DNA from: Commensalibacter sp963921845
Lineage (GTDB): Bacteria; Pseudomonadota; Alphaproteobacteria; Acetobacterales; Acetobacteraceae
Reading direction: 5' to 3'
DNA length: 51,739 bases
Assembly: GCF_963921845.1 (NCBI RefSeq)
Contig: NZ_CAWUGZ010000009.1
Location: forward strand, 1 to 51,739
Positions 26,055 to 35,182 of the stretch are shown here, one piece after another. The notes beneath the pieces are model-generated. The model made no database searches, had not been told where the DNA came from, and saw nothing but the letters and a program-made list of their open reading frames with translations. How positions within the stretch are numbered: the stretch's first letter is position 1; each line of letters starts with the position of its first letter. The position numbers and the translations under genes are program-made.

Positions 26055-27473
26055 TTAATACCCAGTAAGAATACGTTCTATTAATTCTTTTACAGTCGGT
26101 GTGAAGCCATTATTATAAAATGAATCTTCTGAAAAACGCCAACCCGTTGTACCACTGAACATAAGATTGTTATCAATGCTCTGACTGGCATTTTCACCTT
26201 TTGCATGAGCAATTATTTGCAACGTTTTTTGAATACAAAAGGATCGAGGATCAGGTCTGTAACCTGTAGTGTAATCAGGTCCTTGTTGAGACCAATTTGA
26301 AAACCGACACATTGAAAGGCATCCCATACAATCAATTTGGTCTTTTAGTATTTCTTTTGCTTTCTCTGAATTAACAAAGATAAACGTTTCATCAGGCGTT
26401 AAAAGTGGCTGTGTAAATCCTTGTTCTTTCCAAGAAATTATTCTTTGCATATCCTCACCACGTACATAAACCGTACGTTTACGCGTTCCATATTCATAAG
26501 GGACAGAAAATTGATCATCTAGCGTTTTAGAAAAATCTATTTCTCGCCCAGATCTTTCTTGTAATTCATTCAAAAAACTATTTTGTACTGCGGAAGAATA
26601 AAAGCCAGTTGGAGAAAACCGATTTAAATAAACATCGCCTTTTTTTAAAGTGCGCAAGCGTGCTTTCCAAGCGTCTGATATTGGACTCTCTTTCGTTAAA
26701 AGAGGTCTAGTACCAAACTGAAACGCAATAGGACCTAAATCAGGATTGTCGATCCAATCTTCCCACTCGGATAGCCACCATACGTTACCCGCCATAATGA
26801 TAGGGATATGATCCAAACCATATTGACGCATCACTTTTCTTAATTCCAAAACACGTGGGAAAGGGTCTTGTGGAATTAGAGGGTCTTCGTTATTAGATAA
26901 CCCGTTATGGCCCCCTGCCCGCCAAGGATCTTCGTAAACAACACCCCCTAACCATTCAGGGTTACGCCGATAAGAACGTCGCCACAAAGCGCTAAAAGCC
27001 CTACCGGAAGAAACGATGGGATAATAATATACTTTATATTTAGAAGCAATTTCGGACAGGCGGAACGGCATACCTGCACCACAGGTAATACCACTCAACA
27101 CGCCAGGAATCTGTTCGAGAACAGACGTGATGATACGCTCTGAAGCACCCATCTCCCACATAATATTAGCATTAACACTAGCCTGTGGGCCCGCGATTTC
27201 ACGAGCAATTTTTGCTTGTGCTATTCCACCAGAAACTGCATATTGAACGAGTTCTTCGTGTCTTTCCTTACGCGTTTTTGCATGGAAAATTTGCGGAACA
27301 ATCTCTCCTTTTTCATTATAACTGTCTGCATTCACAATTGAAACCGTACCAATTCCACCTGCTGCAGACCAATGTCCAGCAGATACACCTGTTGAGATAG
27401 AAATACCCTTACCCCCTTCGATGAGTGGCAAAACCTCCTTATCCCCGATGCGAATTGGATGAATAGTCTTCAT
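26055..27473 (-). CDS. Nitronate monooxygenase-like flavoprotein
   Basis: This 472-residue protein resembles the 2-nitropropane dioxygenase/nitronate monooxygenase family of FMN-binding TIM barrels. It shows LIEGGKGISISTGVSAGHWSAAGG-type glycine-rich sequence at the N-terminus, a central HIPIIMAGNVWW strand and an FQFGTRPLLT phosphate-binding segment. It is longer than classic family members and has a C-terminal cysteine cluster, DCMGCLSMCRFSNW, that could bind a metal or iron-sulfur centre. The substrate is unknown. It is monocistronic, convergent with purD. Confidence 0.75.
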   Translation of the reverse strand: MKTIHPIRIGDKEVLPLIEGGKGISISTGVSAGHWSAAGGIGTVSIVNADSYNEKGEIVPQIFHAKTRKERHEELVQYAVSGGIAQAKIAREIAGPQASVNANIMWEMGASERIITSVLEQIPGVLSGITCGAGMPFRLSEIASKYKVYYYPIVSSGRAFSALWRRSYRRNPEWLGGVVYEDPWRAGGHNGLSNNEDPLIPQDPFPRVLELRKVMRQYGLDHIPIIMAGNVWWLSEWEDWIDNPDLGPIAFQFGTRPLLTKESPISDAWKARLRTLKKGDVYLNRFSPTGFYSSAVQNSFLNELQERSGREIDFSKTLDDQFSVPYEYGTRKRTVYVRGEDMQRIISWKEQGFTQPLLTPDETFIFVNSEKAKEILKDQIDCMGCLSMCRFSNWSQQGPDYTTGYRPDPRSFCIQKTLQIIAHAKGENASQSIDNNLMFSGTTGWRFSEDSFYNNGFTPTVKELIERILTGY

Positions 27474-27539
27474 TACTTCTCTTGCTTTCAGTAGAAACCA
27501 AATATAAAATTAAACTTTACTTAATAAAAAAAGACGAAT

Positions 27540-27577
27540 TTTTCCAGTAAAAAATAAGTTTATTTTTTACTGGAAAA
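27540..27577 (-). terminator. Terminator hairpin downstream of pnp
   Basis: A perfect 17-bp inverted repeat (27540-27556 with 27561-27577) around a 4-base loop, starting 31 bases after the pnp stop. The stem is built from TTTTCCAGT and a long A/T block, so either strand gives a 3' arm ending in several A or T residues. It is the likely end of the truB-rpsO-pnp transcript. Confidence 0.7.
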
Positions 27578-27608
27578 TATGTACGGCTGGCTTTAGATGG
27601 TTTCTTTT

Positions 27609-29768
27609 TTACGAAGAACGTGGACCTCTATTTCTTCCACCTGATGAGGCCCGCGGTCCAACTTGCTCGCTAATATCGTTCCCTGTTTCTTGATCGACTT
27701 CTCTCATCGAAAGTTTGATCTTTCCTCGATCATCAAATCCGACAACTTTAACTTTCACGATATCATCCATTTTTACAATATCGCTAGTACGAGCGACACG
27801 ACCTGCAGACAGCTCAGAAATATGTACTAGACCATCTCTAGCACCCATAAAATTAACAAAAGCACCAAATTCAGCAACTTTCACAACTTTACCAGAATAT
27901 ATTTTCCCAACTTCTGGCTCAGCAATGATTGCTTCGATGCGCTCCTTTGCTTTTTCAGCTTGCTCGTTTGATGTGACAGCAATTTTGACCGTACCATCGT
28001 CTTCAATATCAATCTTACATCCTGCATATTCTACGATTTCACGTATGGTTTTTCCCCCTGTACCAATCAATTCCCTAATTTTTTCTTTAGGAATATTCAT
28101 GACAATTACATGAGGGGCTTGATCAGAAATATCCGCTCTGCTTTCCGTCAACGCTTTGGCCATCTCACCTAAAATATGCATGCGCCCTTCACGAGCCTGA
28201 GCCAGAGCTTGCTTCATAATTTCAGGGGTAATCGACGTAATTTTAATATCCATCTGCAAAGCTGTAATACCCATGTCAGTACCAGCCACTTTAAAATCCA
28301 TATCCCCAAGATGATCTTCATCACCCAAGATATCGGTTAAGACCGCAACGCCTTTATTTTCCTTAATTAACCCCATAGCAATCCCTGCAACCGGTCTTTC
28401 CATTGGAACACCTGCATCCATTAGTGATAAAGACGTACCACAAACGGTTGCCATAGACGAAGAACCATTACTTTCGGTAATTTCAGAGACGACACGCATT
28501 GTATAAGGGAAGGCTTCCTTGCTTGGCAACAACGGACGAATAGCACGCCAAGCCAACTTTCCATGACCGATTTCACGTCTTCCTGGTGCACCCAAGCGAC
28601 CACATTCTCCAACAGAATAAGGAGGGAAATTATAATGCAGCATAAAATTCGTGCGATATTCCCCTTCTAATGCATCAATAATCTGTTCATCTTGTGCTGT
28701 ACCAAGCGTTGTTACTACCAAGGCCTGTGTCTCACCACGCGTAAATAAGGCAGAACCATGCGTTCTAGGCAGAACGCCGACTTCGCTGATAATAGGTCTA
28801 ACGGTGTTAAGATCGCGACCATCAATGCGTAATCCCGTTTTTAAAACAGAAGTGCGAACAATATTCGCTTCCAACTTATCGATAAAAGGACCTGCCTTCT
28901 CAATATTTAATTCTTCGCTCGCCAATTTATCCAAAATTTTAACTCGTGCGGCATCAAGCAAAGCGTAGCGTTTCTGTTTTTCTTTTTCTTTATAAGCATC
29001 AGCAAGAGGCTTACGACCAATTTTATCAACGCGCGTTTTTAATTTCTTATCTTCTTCGGTGGGCTCTGCAAGTTCCCATGGCTGACGTGCAGCATGTTCA
29101 GCAAGAAGAATAATAGCTTCAATTACAGGCTGACAGGCCTGATGACCAAACGTCACGGCACCCAGCATAATTTCTTCTGAAAGCTCTTTGGCTTCAGATT
29201 CAACCATCAACACGCCTTCAGAAGTTCCTGCAACCACCAAATCCAATGCACTTTCATCAATTTCCGCTAAGGTTGGATTGAGAATATATTGGCCCTCTTT
29301 ATATCCCACACGACAACCTGCAATGGGCCCTAGAAACGGAATTCCTGACAAAGTCAATGCCGCTGAACATCCTATTAACGCCACAGTAGCAGGATCATTT
29401 TCCATATCATGACTTAGTACTGTCGCAATAACCTGGACTTCATTGTTGAAATTATCTGGAAATAAAGGACGTATCGGACGATCAATGAGACGAGAAACTA
29501 GTGTTTCTGTCTCTGATGCTCTCCCTTCTCTTTTAAAAAAACCACCAGGTATTTTACCAACGGCAAAAGCTTTTTCTTGATAATGGACGGTTAAAGGAAA
29601 AAAATCTTGACCTGGTTTTGCTTTTTTATTTCCTACAGCAGTACATAAAACAACAGTTCCACCATAAGTGACCACTACAGCTCCATCGGCCTGACGAGCA
29701 ATCTTTCCCGTTTCCAGGATAAGGGGACGTCCTCCCCAATTGATTTCTTTACGATAATATTTAAACAT
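27609..29768 (-). CDS. pnp: Polyribonucleotide nucleotidyltransferase (PNPase)
   Basis: This enzyme degrades RNA from the 3' end by phosphorolysis and takes part in mRNA turnover. The 719 residues contain two RNase PH-like domains (about 1-230 and 310-550), a KH domain with GTGGKTIREI, and an S1 domain with GKVVKVAEFGAFV. The short glycine/arginine tail SSGGRNRGPRSS is typical of alphaproteobacteria. AAGG lies 7 bases before the ATG. A long imperfect hairpin in the leader is described separately. Confidence 0.97.
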   Translation of the reverse strand: MFKYYRKEINWGGRPLILETGKIARQADGAVVVTYGGTVVLCTAVGNKKAKPGQDFFPLTVHYQEKAFAVGKIPGGFFKREGRASETETLVSRLIDRPIRPLFPDNFNNEVQVIATVLSHDMENDPATVALIGCSAALTLSGIPFLGPIAGCRVGYKEGQYILNPTLAEIDESALDLVVAGTSEGVLMVESEAKELSEEIMLGAVTFGHQACQPVIEAIILLAEHAARQPWELAEPTEEDKKLKTRVDKIGRKPLADAYKEKEKQKRYALLDAARVKILDKLASEELNIEKAGPFIDKLEANIVRTSVLKTGLRIDGRDLNTVRPIISEVGVLPRTHGSALFTRGETQALVVTTLGTAQDEQIIDALEGEYRTNFMLHYNFPPYSVGECGRLGAPGRREIGHGKLAWRAIRPLLPSKEAFPYTMRVVSEITESNGSSSMATVCGTSLSLMDAGVPMERPVAGIAMGLIKENKGVAVLTDILGDEDHLGDMDFKVAGTDMGITALQMDIKITSITPEIMKQALAQAREGRMHILGEMAKALTESRADISDQAPHVIVMNIPKEKIRELIGTGGKTIREIVEYAGCKIDIEDDGTVKIAVTSNEQAEKAKERIEAIIAEPEVGKIYSGKVVKVAEFGAFVNFMGARDGLVHISELSAGRVARTSDIVKMDDIVKVKVVGFDDRGKIKLSMREVDQETGNDISEQVGPRASSGGRNRGPRSS

Positions 29769-29840
29769 ACATGTACCTTAAGTTTTAAGGCGACAAAGAG
29801 AAAAAATTTAATTCATCCTTATACCACTAACTGCAAATAA

Positions 29841-29909
29841 CAGCGTCTCGGACGGCATGGAGCTCGTTATCTTTTTATCTATTTTTGCACCATGTGGCCT
29901 GAAACGCTG
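29841..29909 (-). promoter_or_regulatory. Long imperfect hairpin in the pnp leader
   Basis: On the minus strand CAGCGTTTC, GGC and CATGG in the 5' arm pair with CCATG, GTC and GAGACGCTG in the 3' arm, giving about 17 pairs with two small internal mismatches and a 29-base AT-rich loop. It ends 72 bases before the pnp start. In enterobacteria an RNase III-cleaved stem at this place mediates PNPase autoregulation; this structure could be an analogue. Confidence 0.55.
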
Positions 29910-30020
29910 TATAAAATGAATGGCTAAATTTTTTTCACTCCTGCCTATGATCATTAATTGAAACTACGCCAATATTTAAAAAACATACTAATATTATTTA
30001 TGACATAGTTTTTAGTGTTC

Positions 30021-30048
30021 GGAACTGGCTTTTATATGTGCCAGCTCC
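30021..30048 (-). terminator. Hairpin downstream of rpsO
   Basis: GGAGCTGGC and GCCAGTTCC form a 9-bp stem (one G-U pair) with a 10-base loop on the minus strand, 12 bases after the rpsO stop. It is not followed by a T-run, so it may be a partial terminator or a 3'-end stabilising structure between rpsO and pnp. Confidence 0.45.
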
Positions 30049-30059
30049 TTAAATAAGTG

Positions 30060-30329
30060 TTAGCGACGTAGACCCAAACGTTTAATCAAATTCTCATAAC
30101 GCATCTGGTCTTTATTACGCAAGTAACTTAACAAACGACGACGCTGGCCAACAAGCTTTAACAACCCTCGACGAGAGTGAAAATCTTTGGCATGTTCTTT
30201 CATATGTTCAGTTAAATTAACAATGCGGTCAGTTAATAAAGCAACTTGCACTTCCGGTGAACCCGTGTCGTTCTCCTTTGTTTGATATTCTTTCATTAAC
30301 TGGCTACGACGTTCTCGTGTAATCGACAT
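30060..30329 (-). CDS. rpsO: 30S ribosomal protein S15
   Basis: The 89-residue product shows the S15 pattern: MSITRERR start, NDTGSPEVQVALLTDRI, the conserved HSRRGLLKLVGQRRRLLSYL segment and an RLGLRR end. The frame is open further upstream, but AAGGA lies 8 bases before the ATG at 30329 and the family begins there. It follows truB by 28 bases. Confidence 0.97.
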   Translation of the reverse strand: MSITRERRSQLMKEYQTKENDTGSPEVQVALLTDRIVNLTEHMKEHAKDFHSRRGLLKLVGQRRRLLSYLRNKDQMRYENLIKRLGLRR

Positions 30330-30357
30330 CATAATATTCCTTTTTTCTAGATATACA

Positions 30358-31278
30358 TTAAAAAATACATACTGGTCGCAACCATTCATTTTCCAAACGG
30401 CACAATCCAATACAACGCTTCCCCTCTACAACACGAATAATCTGATTAGGACCTATCGTATTCGGTAAAGCTTGATTCTTAAGTTTTTCAACCGCAATTT
30501 TGCGACCAAACCCCAAATCAGTGGCTTCTTCTGACGTTAAAGCTAGTGCCGAGATGTCGTTCAGCACAGTTTCGACAGGCAGAATCATATCCAAAGAAGC
30601 TTCTCCTCTTTTGCCGTTTCCGACAATGTGGTCCAACATAATAGCCTTGTCTACTTCAAAAGGACCGACTACAAGACGGCGTAAGTAAGAAATATATCCC
30701 ACCGAATGACAAGCCGCCGCCAAATCCCTAGCCAAAGAGCGCATATAGACGCCTTTGCCAGAAATAACTTCAAACAAAAAACAATCTTCGTCCAAACGTT
30801 CAAGCAACCGAAACGAATCAATACGTGCAGGACGTTTACTTAACTCTGGGATCATCCCTTGGCGTGCTAGATCATAAGATCGTCGACCATTCACTTTGAT
30901 CGCAGAGAAAATAGGAGGAATTTGCAAAATCCTCCCTTGAAATTGTTTTAATGCTTCTTCAATTTCAACCGTACTTGGCCGATAGTGTGATCGCTCTAAT
31001 ACTTCGCCTTCAGCATCATCCGTACTGCGACGTTCACCAAAACAAAGGATAAACTGATATGTTTTCGGCTTATCCATTATATACGATATAGTTTTGGTTG
31101 CTTTACCAAGTGCAATCGGTAACATTCCAGAGGCTAGCGGATCTAATGTACCGCTATGACCGACCTTTTGAGCATCAAAAGCAAATTTAACACGATTCAC
31201 TACATAAGCAGACGTTACTCCTAAAGGCTTATCAATAAGTAACCATCCATCAATTTTCTGTCCACGCTGCTTACGCAT
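30358..31278 (-). CDS. truB: tRNA pseudouridine(55) synthase
   Basis: TruB makes pseudouridine 55 in the T loop of tRNAs. The 306 residues contain the catalytic aspartate D46 in GTLDPLASG, the family opening GWLLIDKPLGVTS, and the RSLARDLAA segment. It is usually the direct neighbour of rbfA, but here about 3.9 kb with an oppositely oriented transport operon separates them. It leads the truB-rpsO-pnp group and starts 254 bases from the divergent transport operon. Confidence 0.96.
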   Translation of the reverse strand: MRKQRGQKIDGWLLIDKPLGVTSAYVVNRVKFAFDAQKVGHSGTLDPLASGMLPIALGKATKTISYIMDKPKTYQFILCFGERRSTDDAEGEVLERSHYRPSTVEIEEALKQFQGRILQIPPIFSAIKVNGRRSYDLARQGMIPELSKRPARIDSFRLLERLDEDCFLFEVISGKGVYMRSLARDLAAACHSVGYISYLRRLVVGPFEVDKAIMLDHIVGNGKRGEASLDMILPVETVLNDISALALTSEEATDLGFGRKIAVEKLKNQALPNTIGPNQIIRVVEGKRCIGLCRLENEWLRPVCIF

Positions 31279-31532
31279 GAAAATTAAGAAACTCCTATAA
31301 TCGCTACCAAGCTCATTCTCTAACTTTAATATTTGTATTCATTACATGGGAATCAAGTAAATTAAAACCCATATCTCGTGTGTAACGTAAAAAACTGTTT
31401 TATATTGTAATAAATTTTGACTAAGATACTTCTTAGCATAGCTCTTCTTGATAGCAAGCATCTCCTTTTTTATCTTTTCAAACGTAACAACGTGTTTAGT
31501 TTCCAAGGATCGGCTTTAACAAACAGCAACGC

Positions 31533-32411
31533 ATGTCATTTCAAGAACAACCTAAATGGTCATTTGAACAAAAAAATCAAACCTTATATATCCTATTGTC
31601 TGGGAACTGGCTGACAGAGCAAAAGGTTTTGCCCAAAGATATTAAATTGATTTGGTCATTGGAACAATCCGTAAACTCAATCGAAATAGACACTTCGCAA
31701 ATCAACCGTTGGGATAGCATTTTAATTGTTGTTCTCGAAGAACTTGAACAACGGGCACGTCAACGTAATATTACGATTCGTTATCATGCCCTTCCTGATT
31801 CAGCAAAAAAATTACTTGACCTTTTAAAAGAAACGCCACGTTGTGAACCTAAAAAATCCGAACCTCCCTTTCAACCTCTTTATAATCTAGGAGGGTGGTT
31901 TATCATAAACTTAAACAATATTGGCGAAACCTACTTTTTATTTATTTCCTGCATAAAAAGTTTTTATTATGCCTTGTTTAAACGTTCTTTTATGCGCCGT
32001 GTCGACTTATTAAGGGACATCAAAAGTTCAGGACCTTCTGCTCTTATTATTATTAGCGTCGTTAATTTTTTAATTGGTTCTATCCTAGCCTTTGTAGGAG
32101 CAGTGCAATTGCGTCGTTTTTCCGCTGACATTTATATCGCTAATTTAGTCGGTATAGCCATTATTCGAGAAATGGCTGCGGTTATGACTGCCATCGTTAT
32201 TTCTGGGCGTACAGGGGGGGCTTATGCTGCAAGGATAGCAACGATGAAAGGTAACGAAGAAATCGACGCTTTAAACGTTATGGGGGTATCCATTACAGAA
32301 TACATTATTTTGCCTTCTGTTCTGGCGTTAGTTATTACCATGCCCCTATTGTATTTATATGGTTGCCTTATGGGAATTTTAGGCGGGCTAGTTTCTCAAT
32401 ACTTATGCTAA
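31533..32411 (+). CDS. MlaE-type ABC permease, N-terminal part (frameshifted)
   Basis: This is the permease subunit of an MCE-type phospholipid transporter in the inner membrane. Residues about 10-95 form a STAS-like domain, followed by membrane segments and the family landmarks REMAAVMTAIVISGRTGGAYAAR and TMKGNEEIDALNVMG (hyphenless in the protein). Translation stops at 32409-32411, just after GILGGLVSQYLC, where the family normally continues. The missing last third is present in the next frame from 32405. Restoring one base would rejoin them. No clear ribosome-binding site precedes the start. It could be a frameshift mutation, a sequencing error or a split gene. Confidence 0.8.
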   Translation: MSFQEQPKWSFEQKNQTLYILLSGNWLTEQKVLPKDIKLIWSLEQSVNSIEIDTSQINRWDSILIVVLEELEQRARQRNITIRYHALPDSAKKLLDLLKETPRCEPKKSEPPFQPLYNLGGWFIINLNNIGETYFLFISCIKSFYYALFKRSFMRRVDLLRDIKSSGPSALIIISVVNFLIGSILAFVGAVQLRRFSADIYIANLVGIAIIREMAAVMTAIVISGRTGGAYAARIATMKGNEEIDALNVMGVSITEYIILPSVLALVITMPLLYLYGCLMGILGGLVSQYLC

Positions 32412-32662
32412 AAATATCTATCATAGGGTTTTTGCAACAAATTTTTTGGGCTGTACCTTTCAATCAATTTATTTTCGCTTTGATCAAAACCATAAGTTTT
32501 GCCACCTTTATAGGAATAAGCAGTTGTCACATAGGAATCAAATCGGGTCGAAGTGCCGCTGATGTAGGTATTTCAGCGACAAAAGCTGTAGTTATTGGGA
32601 TCGTTGGGGTTATTGCTATTGATTCTTTTTTCGCTGTAATCGCTGATATTATTGGTATTTAA
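32405..32662 (+). CDS. MlaE-type ABC permease, C-terminal part (out of frame)
   Basis: These 85 residues (MLKISIIGFLQQIF to FAVIADIIGI) match the last third of MlaE-type permeases, including the GIKSGRSAADVGISATKAVV segment. The ATG overlaps the stop of the upstream part as ATGCTAA, so reinitiation could produce it as a separate polypeptide. Otherwise it is simply the displaced end of a frameshifted gene. The ATPase gene follows one base after its stop. Confidence 0.75.
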   Translation: MLKISIIGFLQQIFWAVPFNQFIFALIKTISFATFIGISSCHIGIKSGRSAADVGISATKAVVIGIVGVIAIDSFFAVIADIIGI

Positions 32663-32663
32663 C

Positions 32664-33458
32664 ATGAAGGAAAAACAGAACTCCGACACTATCATTTCTA
32701 TACGCAACCTAGCGATTGGTTATGATAATACCATCGTGCAACATAATATCAATTTTGATGTCAAGAAAGGAAGTATTTTTGCAGTCATGGGAGGAAGTGG
32801 ATGCGGAAAAAGTACCCTTTTGAAATCAATGATAGGGTTACTTCCCCCTATTACAGGTCATTACACCATAAAAGGGGAAGATTACTGGGAAGCTTCAAAA
32901 CAAAGAAAAACAGAAATAGCCCACAAATTTGGTATTTTGTTCCAAAGTGGTGCATTATGGAGTTCCATGACCGTTGGAGAAAACGTAGCGTTACCTTTAC
33001 AACTTTTTACTTCTCTTCCTTCTTTAATAATTGAACGATTAGTACGATTAAAATTGGGATTAGTAAATATGCATCATACTTATAATCTCTATCCTTCTGA
33101 ACTAAGTGGAGGTATGAAAAAACGTTGTGGTTTAGCCAGGGCCCTTGCCTTAGACCCTGAAATACTTTTTTTTGATGAACCTTCTGCCGGATTGGATCCG
33201 ATAACGTCTAAACGTTTGGATGATTTAATTCTTGGCCTCCGTGATGGTCTAAAAACGACCATTATCATTGTTAGTCACGAGCTTCCTAGTCTTTTTAATA
33301 TTGCAGATGATGGAATTTTTCTCGATTCGTATTATAAAAAACCTGTTGCTTGGGGATCCCCTACTTCATTGAGGGATCATCCTCCTTGCGAACTGGTAAA
33401 CAATTTTATGCATCGTCAACGTTATGACGACCATGAAAAAAAGCAGCACGCATTATGA
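32664..33458 (+). CDS. MlaF-type ABC transporter ATP-binding protein
   Basis: This is the ATPase subunit of the MCE phospholipid transporter. Its 264 residues have Walker A GGSGCGKST at 43-51, the signature LSGGMKKR starting at residue 147, and Walker B ILFFDE at 167-172. The ATG at 32664 directly follows the permease stop and suggests coupled translation. A TTG at 32652 lies inside the permease frame and is less likely. It overlaps the MCE gene by four bases. Confidence 0.93.
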   Translation: MKEKQNSDTIISIRNLAIGYDNTIVQHNINFDVKKGSIFAVMGGSGCGKSTLLKSMIGLLPPITGHYTIKGEDYWEASKQRKTEIAHKFGILFQSGALWSSMTVGENVALPLQLFTSLPSLIIERLVRLKLGLVNMHHTYNLYPSELSGGMKKRCGLARALALDPEILFFDEPSAGLDPITSKRLDDLILGLRDGLKTTIIIVSHELPSLFNIADDGIFLDSYYKKPVAWGSPTSLRDHPPCELVNNFMHRQRYDDHEKKQHAL

Positions 33459-34405
33459 CCCATTACCAACAATCCACAACGGGTGCTTTTGTCTTAGGAG
33501 GGTTTGTTTTAGCCTTATGTGCTATAATTTTTTTAGGTAACGTTCATCTTTTTTCAAGTCAAAAAAAAGCTATTGTTATTTTTCCTGATTCCGTTTCCGG
33601 TCTGGGGGTTGGCTCTTCTGTTACATTTAGGGGGGTGAGAGTGGGGTCAGTCAGTTCCATTAAATTACGATATGATCAAGAAGAACATAAAGCCTATATC
33701 CCGGTGACCATTACGCTTGATACAAAAAAAATACAAATTGAACCCATTTATAAAGACTTTAACGATTTTATGGAGGCTATGGTAAAAAATGGTTTGTGTG
33801 CCGAGATTAGTACCGAAAGCTTTGTAACAGGCTCTTCCAATATTTACTTAAATTTTAATAAAAAAAACATCCCTGTATTTCATCCAAAGCTGACCAATGA
33901 ACTTTTTGAAATTCCAGCTCGCCCTTCAGCCATACAACAGATTAAATCAGAATTAATGAACTTGCATTTAGAAAAGCTGTCCGAACATCTTGATCTAACA
34001 ATTCAGAAAATTGGCGAGTTAAGCGATCAACTTAATCAAAAACTTCCTCCTCTTATTGATAGTGTACAAAAAACTTCAGAGCGAACCCAGCAACTCATTA
34101 CCACTATTAATCAAAATATTAATAGTGTTTCAACTAATCTCAATACATTGCTGCTTAATAGTAATAAGCAAATTCAAAACCGAAATCGTGAATTGCATCA
34201 GATATTAATTTCTACACAACAAGTCATAAAACACACCTCCGCTGTCATGCAAAATATGAAAAATTTAACTTCAGAAAGATCCATAGAACGCAATAATTTG
34301 ACGATAATATTAAATAATCTAGCAAGCGCATCTTCTTCTTTACGTGGGTTTGCTAAAGATATTGAACGCAACCCTAATTTGTTGCTGATGGGTAGACGTA
34401 AATGA
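33455..34405 (+). CDS. MlaD-type MCE domain protein
   Basis: This substrate-binding subunit is anchored by one N-terminal membrane segment (about 10-29) and faces the periplasm. The MCE domain follows (about 40-115), with VIFPDSVSGLGVGSSVTFRGVRVG. The remaining half is helical with a coiled-coil region rich in N and Q, as is common in the longer MlaD/PqiB relatives. The 316 residues exceed E. coli MlaD. Start and stop overlap its neighbours by four bases each. Confidence 0.92.
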   Translation: MTHYQQSTTGAFVLGGFVLALCAIIFLGNVHLFSSQKKAIVIFPDSVSGLGVGSSVTFRGVRVGSVSSIKLRYDQEEHKAYIPVTITLDTKKIQIEPIYKDFNDFMEAMVKNGLCAEISTESFVTGSSNIYLNFNKKNIPVFHPKLTNELFEIPARPSAIQQIKSELMNLHLEKLSEHLDLTIQKIGELSDQLNQKLPPLIDSVQKTSERTQQLITTINQNINSVSTNLNTLLLNSNKQIQNRNRELHQILISTQQVIKHTSAVMQNMKNLTSERSIERNNLTIILNNLASASSSLRGFAKDIERNPNLLLMGRRK

Positions 34406-34998
34406 CAATTAAATTTTCTTTTTATTCTGTACTCATTTTGCTAGCAACTACCCACTGCGCTGCACCGCCTTTGAACTATTATACCCTCTCTTTGTCGGAC
34501 AATAATTTAACCTCACAAACAGTGAGTTACACAGACAATTATCCTATTTTGTATGTCAGCCCGGTTACCCTCCCGGACTATCTTAATACCTCTGATATCA
34601 TTATAAGAAAGCATTCCCTTATCATTTCAAGTTATACTGGACGATTAAGCAGCATTTTATCTAATGAAATTACAAATTTTATTAAAAACAACTTAACCAA
34701 AGCCTACCCTAATGCTTTGGTCACAGATCAAAACCCTTTTGCTAAACCTACTTACCAACTTGTGGTAAATATAAATCTTTTCGATATACAAAAAACAAAA
34801 GACAAGCAAGGAATACTAACGTGCGAAGCGTTATGGTATATTGTGCCCAGTGATAAAAATATTAAAATCAAAAAATACCAAACACGACTTATTGATCACG
34901 GTCAGTTAGATTCCGATGAAAACATTATCGCTCTTGAGCAAAAAGTGTTATCACAACTCACTCAAAAAATAACTCAAACATTACAACCGATGTTTTAA
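34402..34998 (+). CDS. ABC-type transport auxiliary lipoprotein (PqiC-like)
   Basis: This 198-residue lipoprotein has a short signal sequence with lipobox LLATTHC, so the lipidated cysteine is C19. The mature part includes YYTLSLSD and the family-like VTLPDYLNTSDIIIR. PqiC/YmbA-type proteins sit in the outer membrane and complete MCE transport systems. As the last gene of the operon it suggests a PqiABC-like path to the outer membrane, with no MlaB or MlaC gene present. Confidence 0.88.
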   Translation: MTIKFSFYSVLILLATTHCAAPPLNYYTLSLSDNNLTSQTVSYTDNYPILYVSPVTLPDYLNTSDIIIRKHSLIISSYTGRLSSILSNEITNFIKNNLTKAYPNALVTDQNPFAKPTYQLVVNINLFDIQKTKDKQGILTCEALWYIVPSDKNIKIKKYQTRLIDHGQLDSDENIIALEQKVLSQLTQKITQTLQPMF

Positions 34999-35182
34999 AT
35001 TACAAAAATAGAAACCATTTTGACTTTGATGAACACACATCTTTCTAGTCTATTTGTACAAAATATAGAGACTAATCCAACAAAACTTTCAAGCAATCTT
35101 AGCTCGTTTGATTCTTTAACTTAGATTAAAATAAAAACCAAACGACACAAATTTAAACAATTTAAAAAGATTAAAGCTACTA

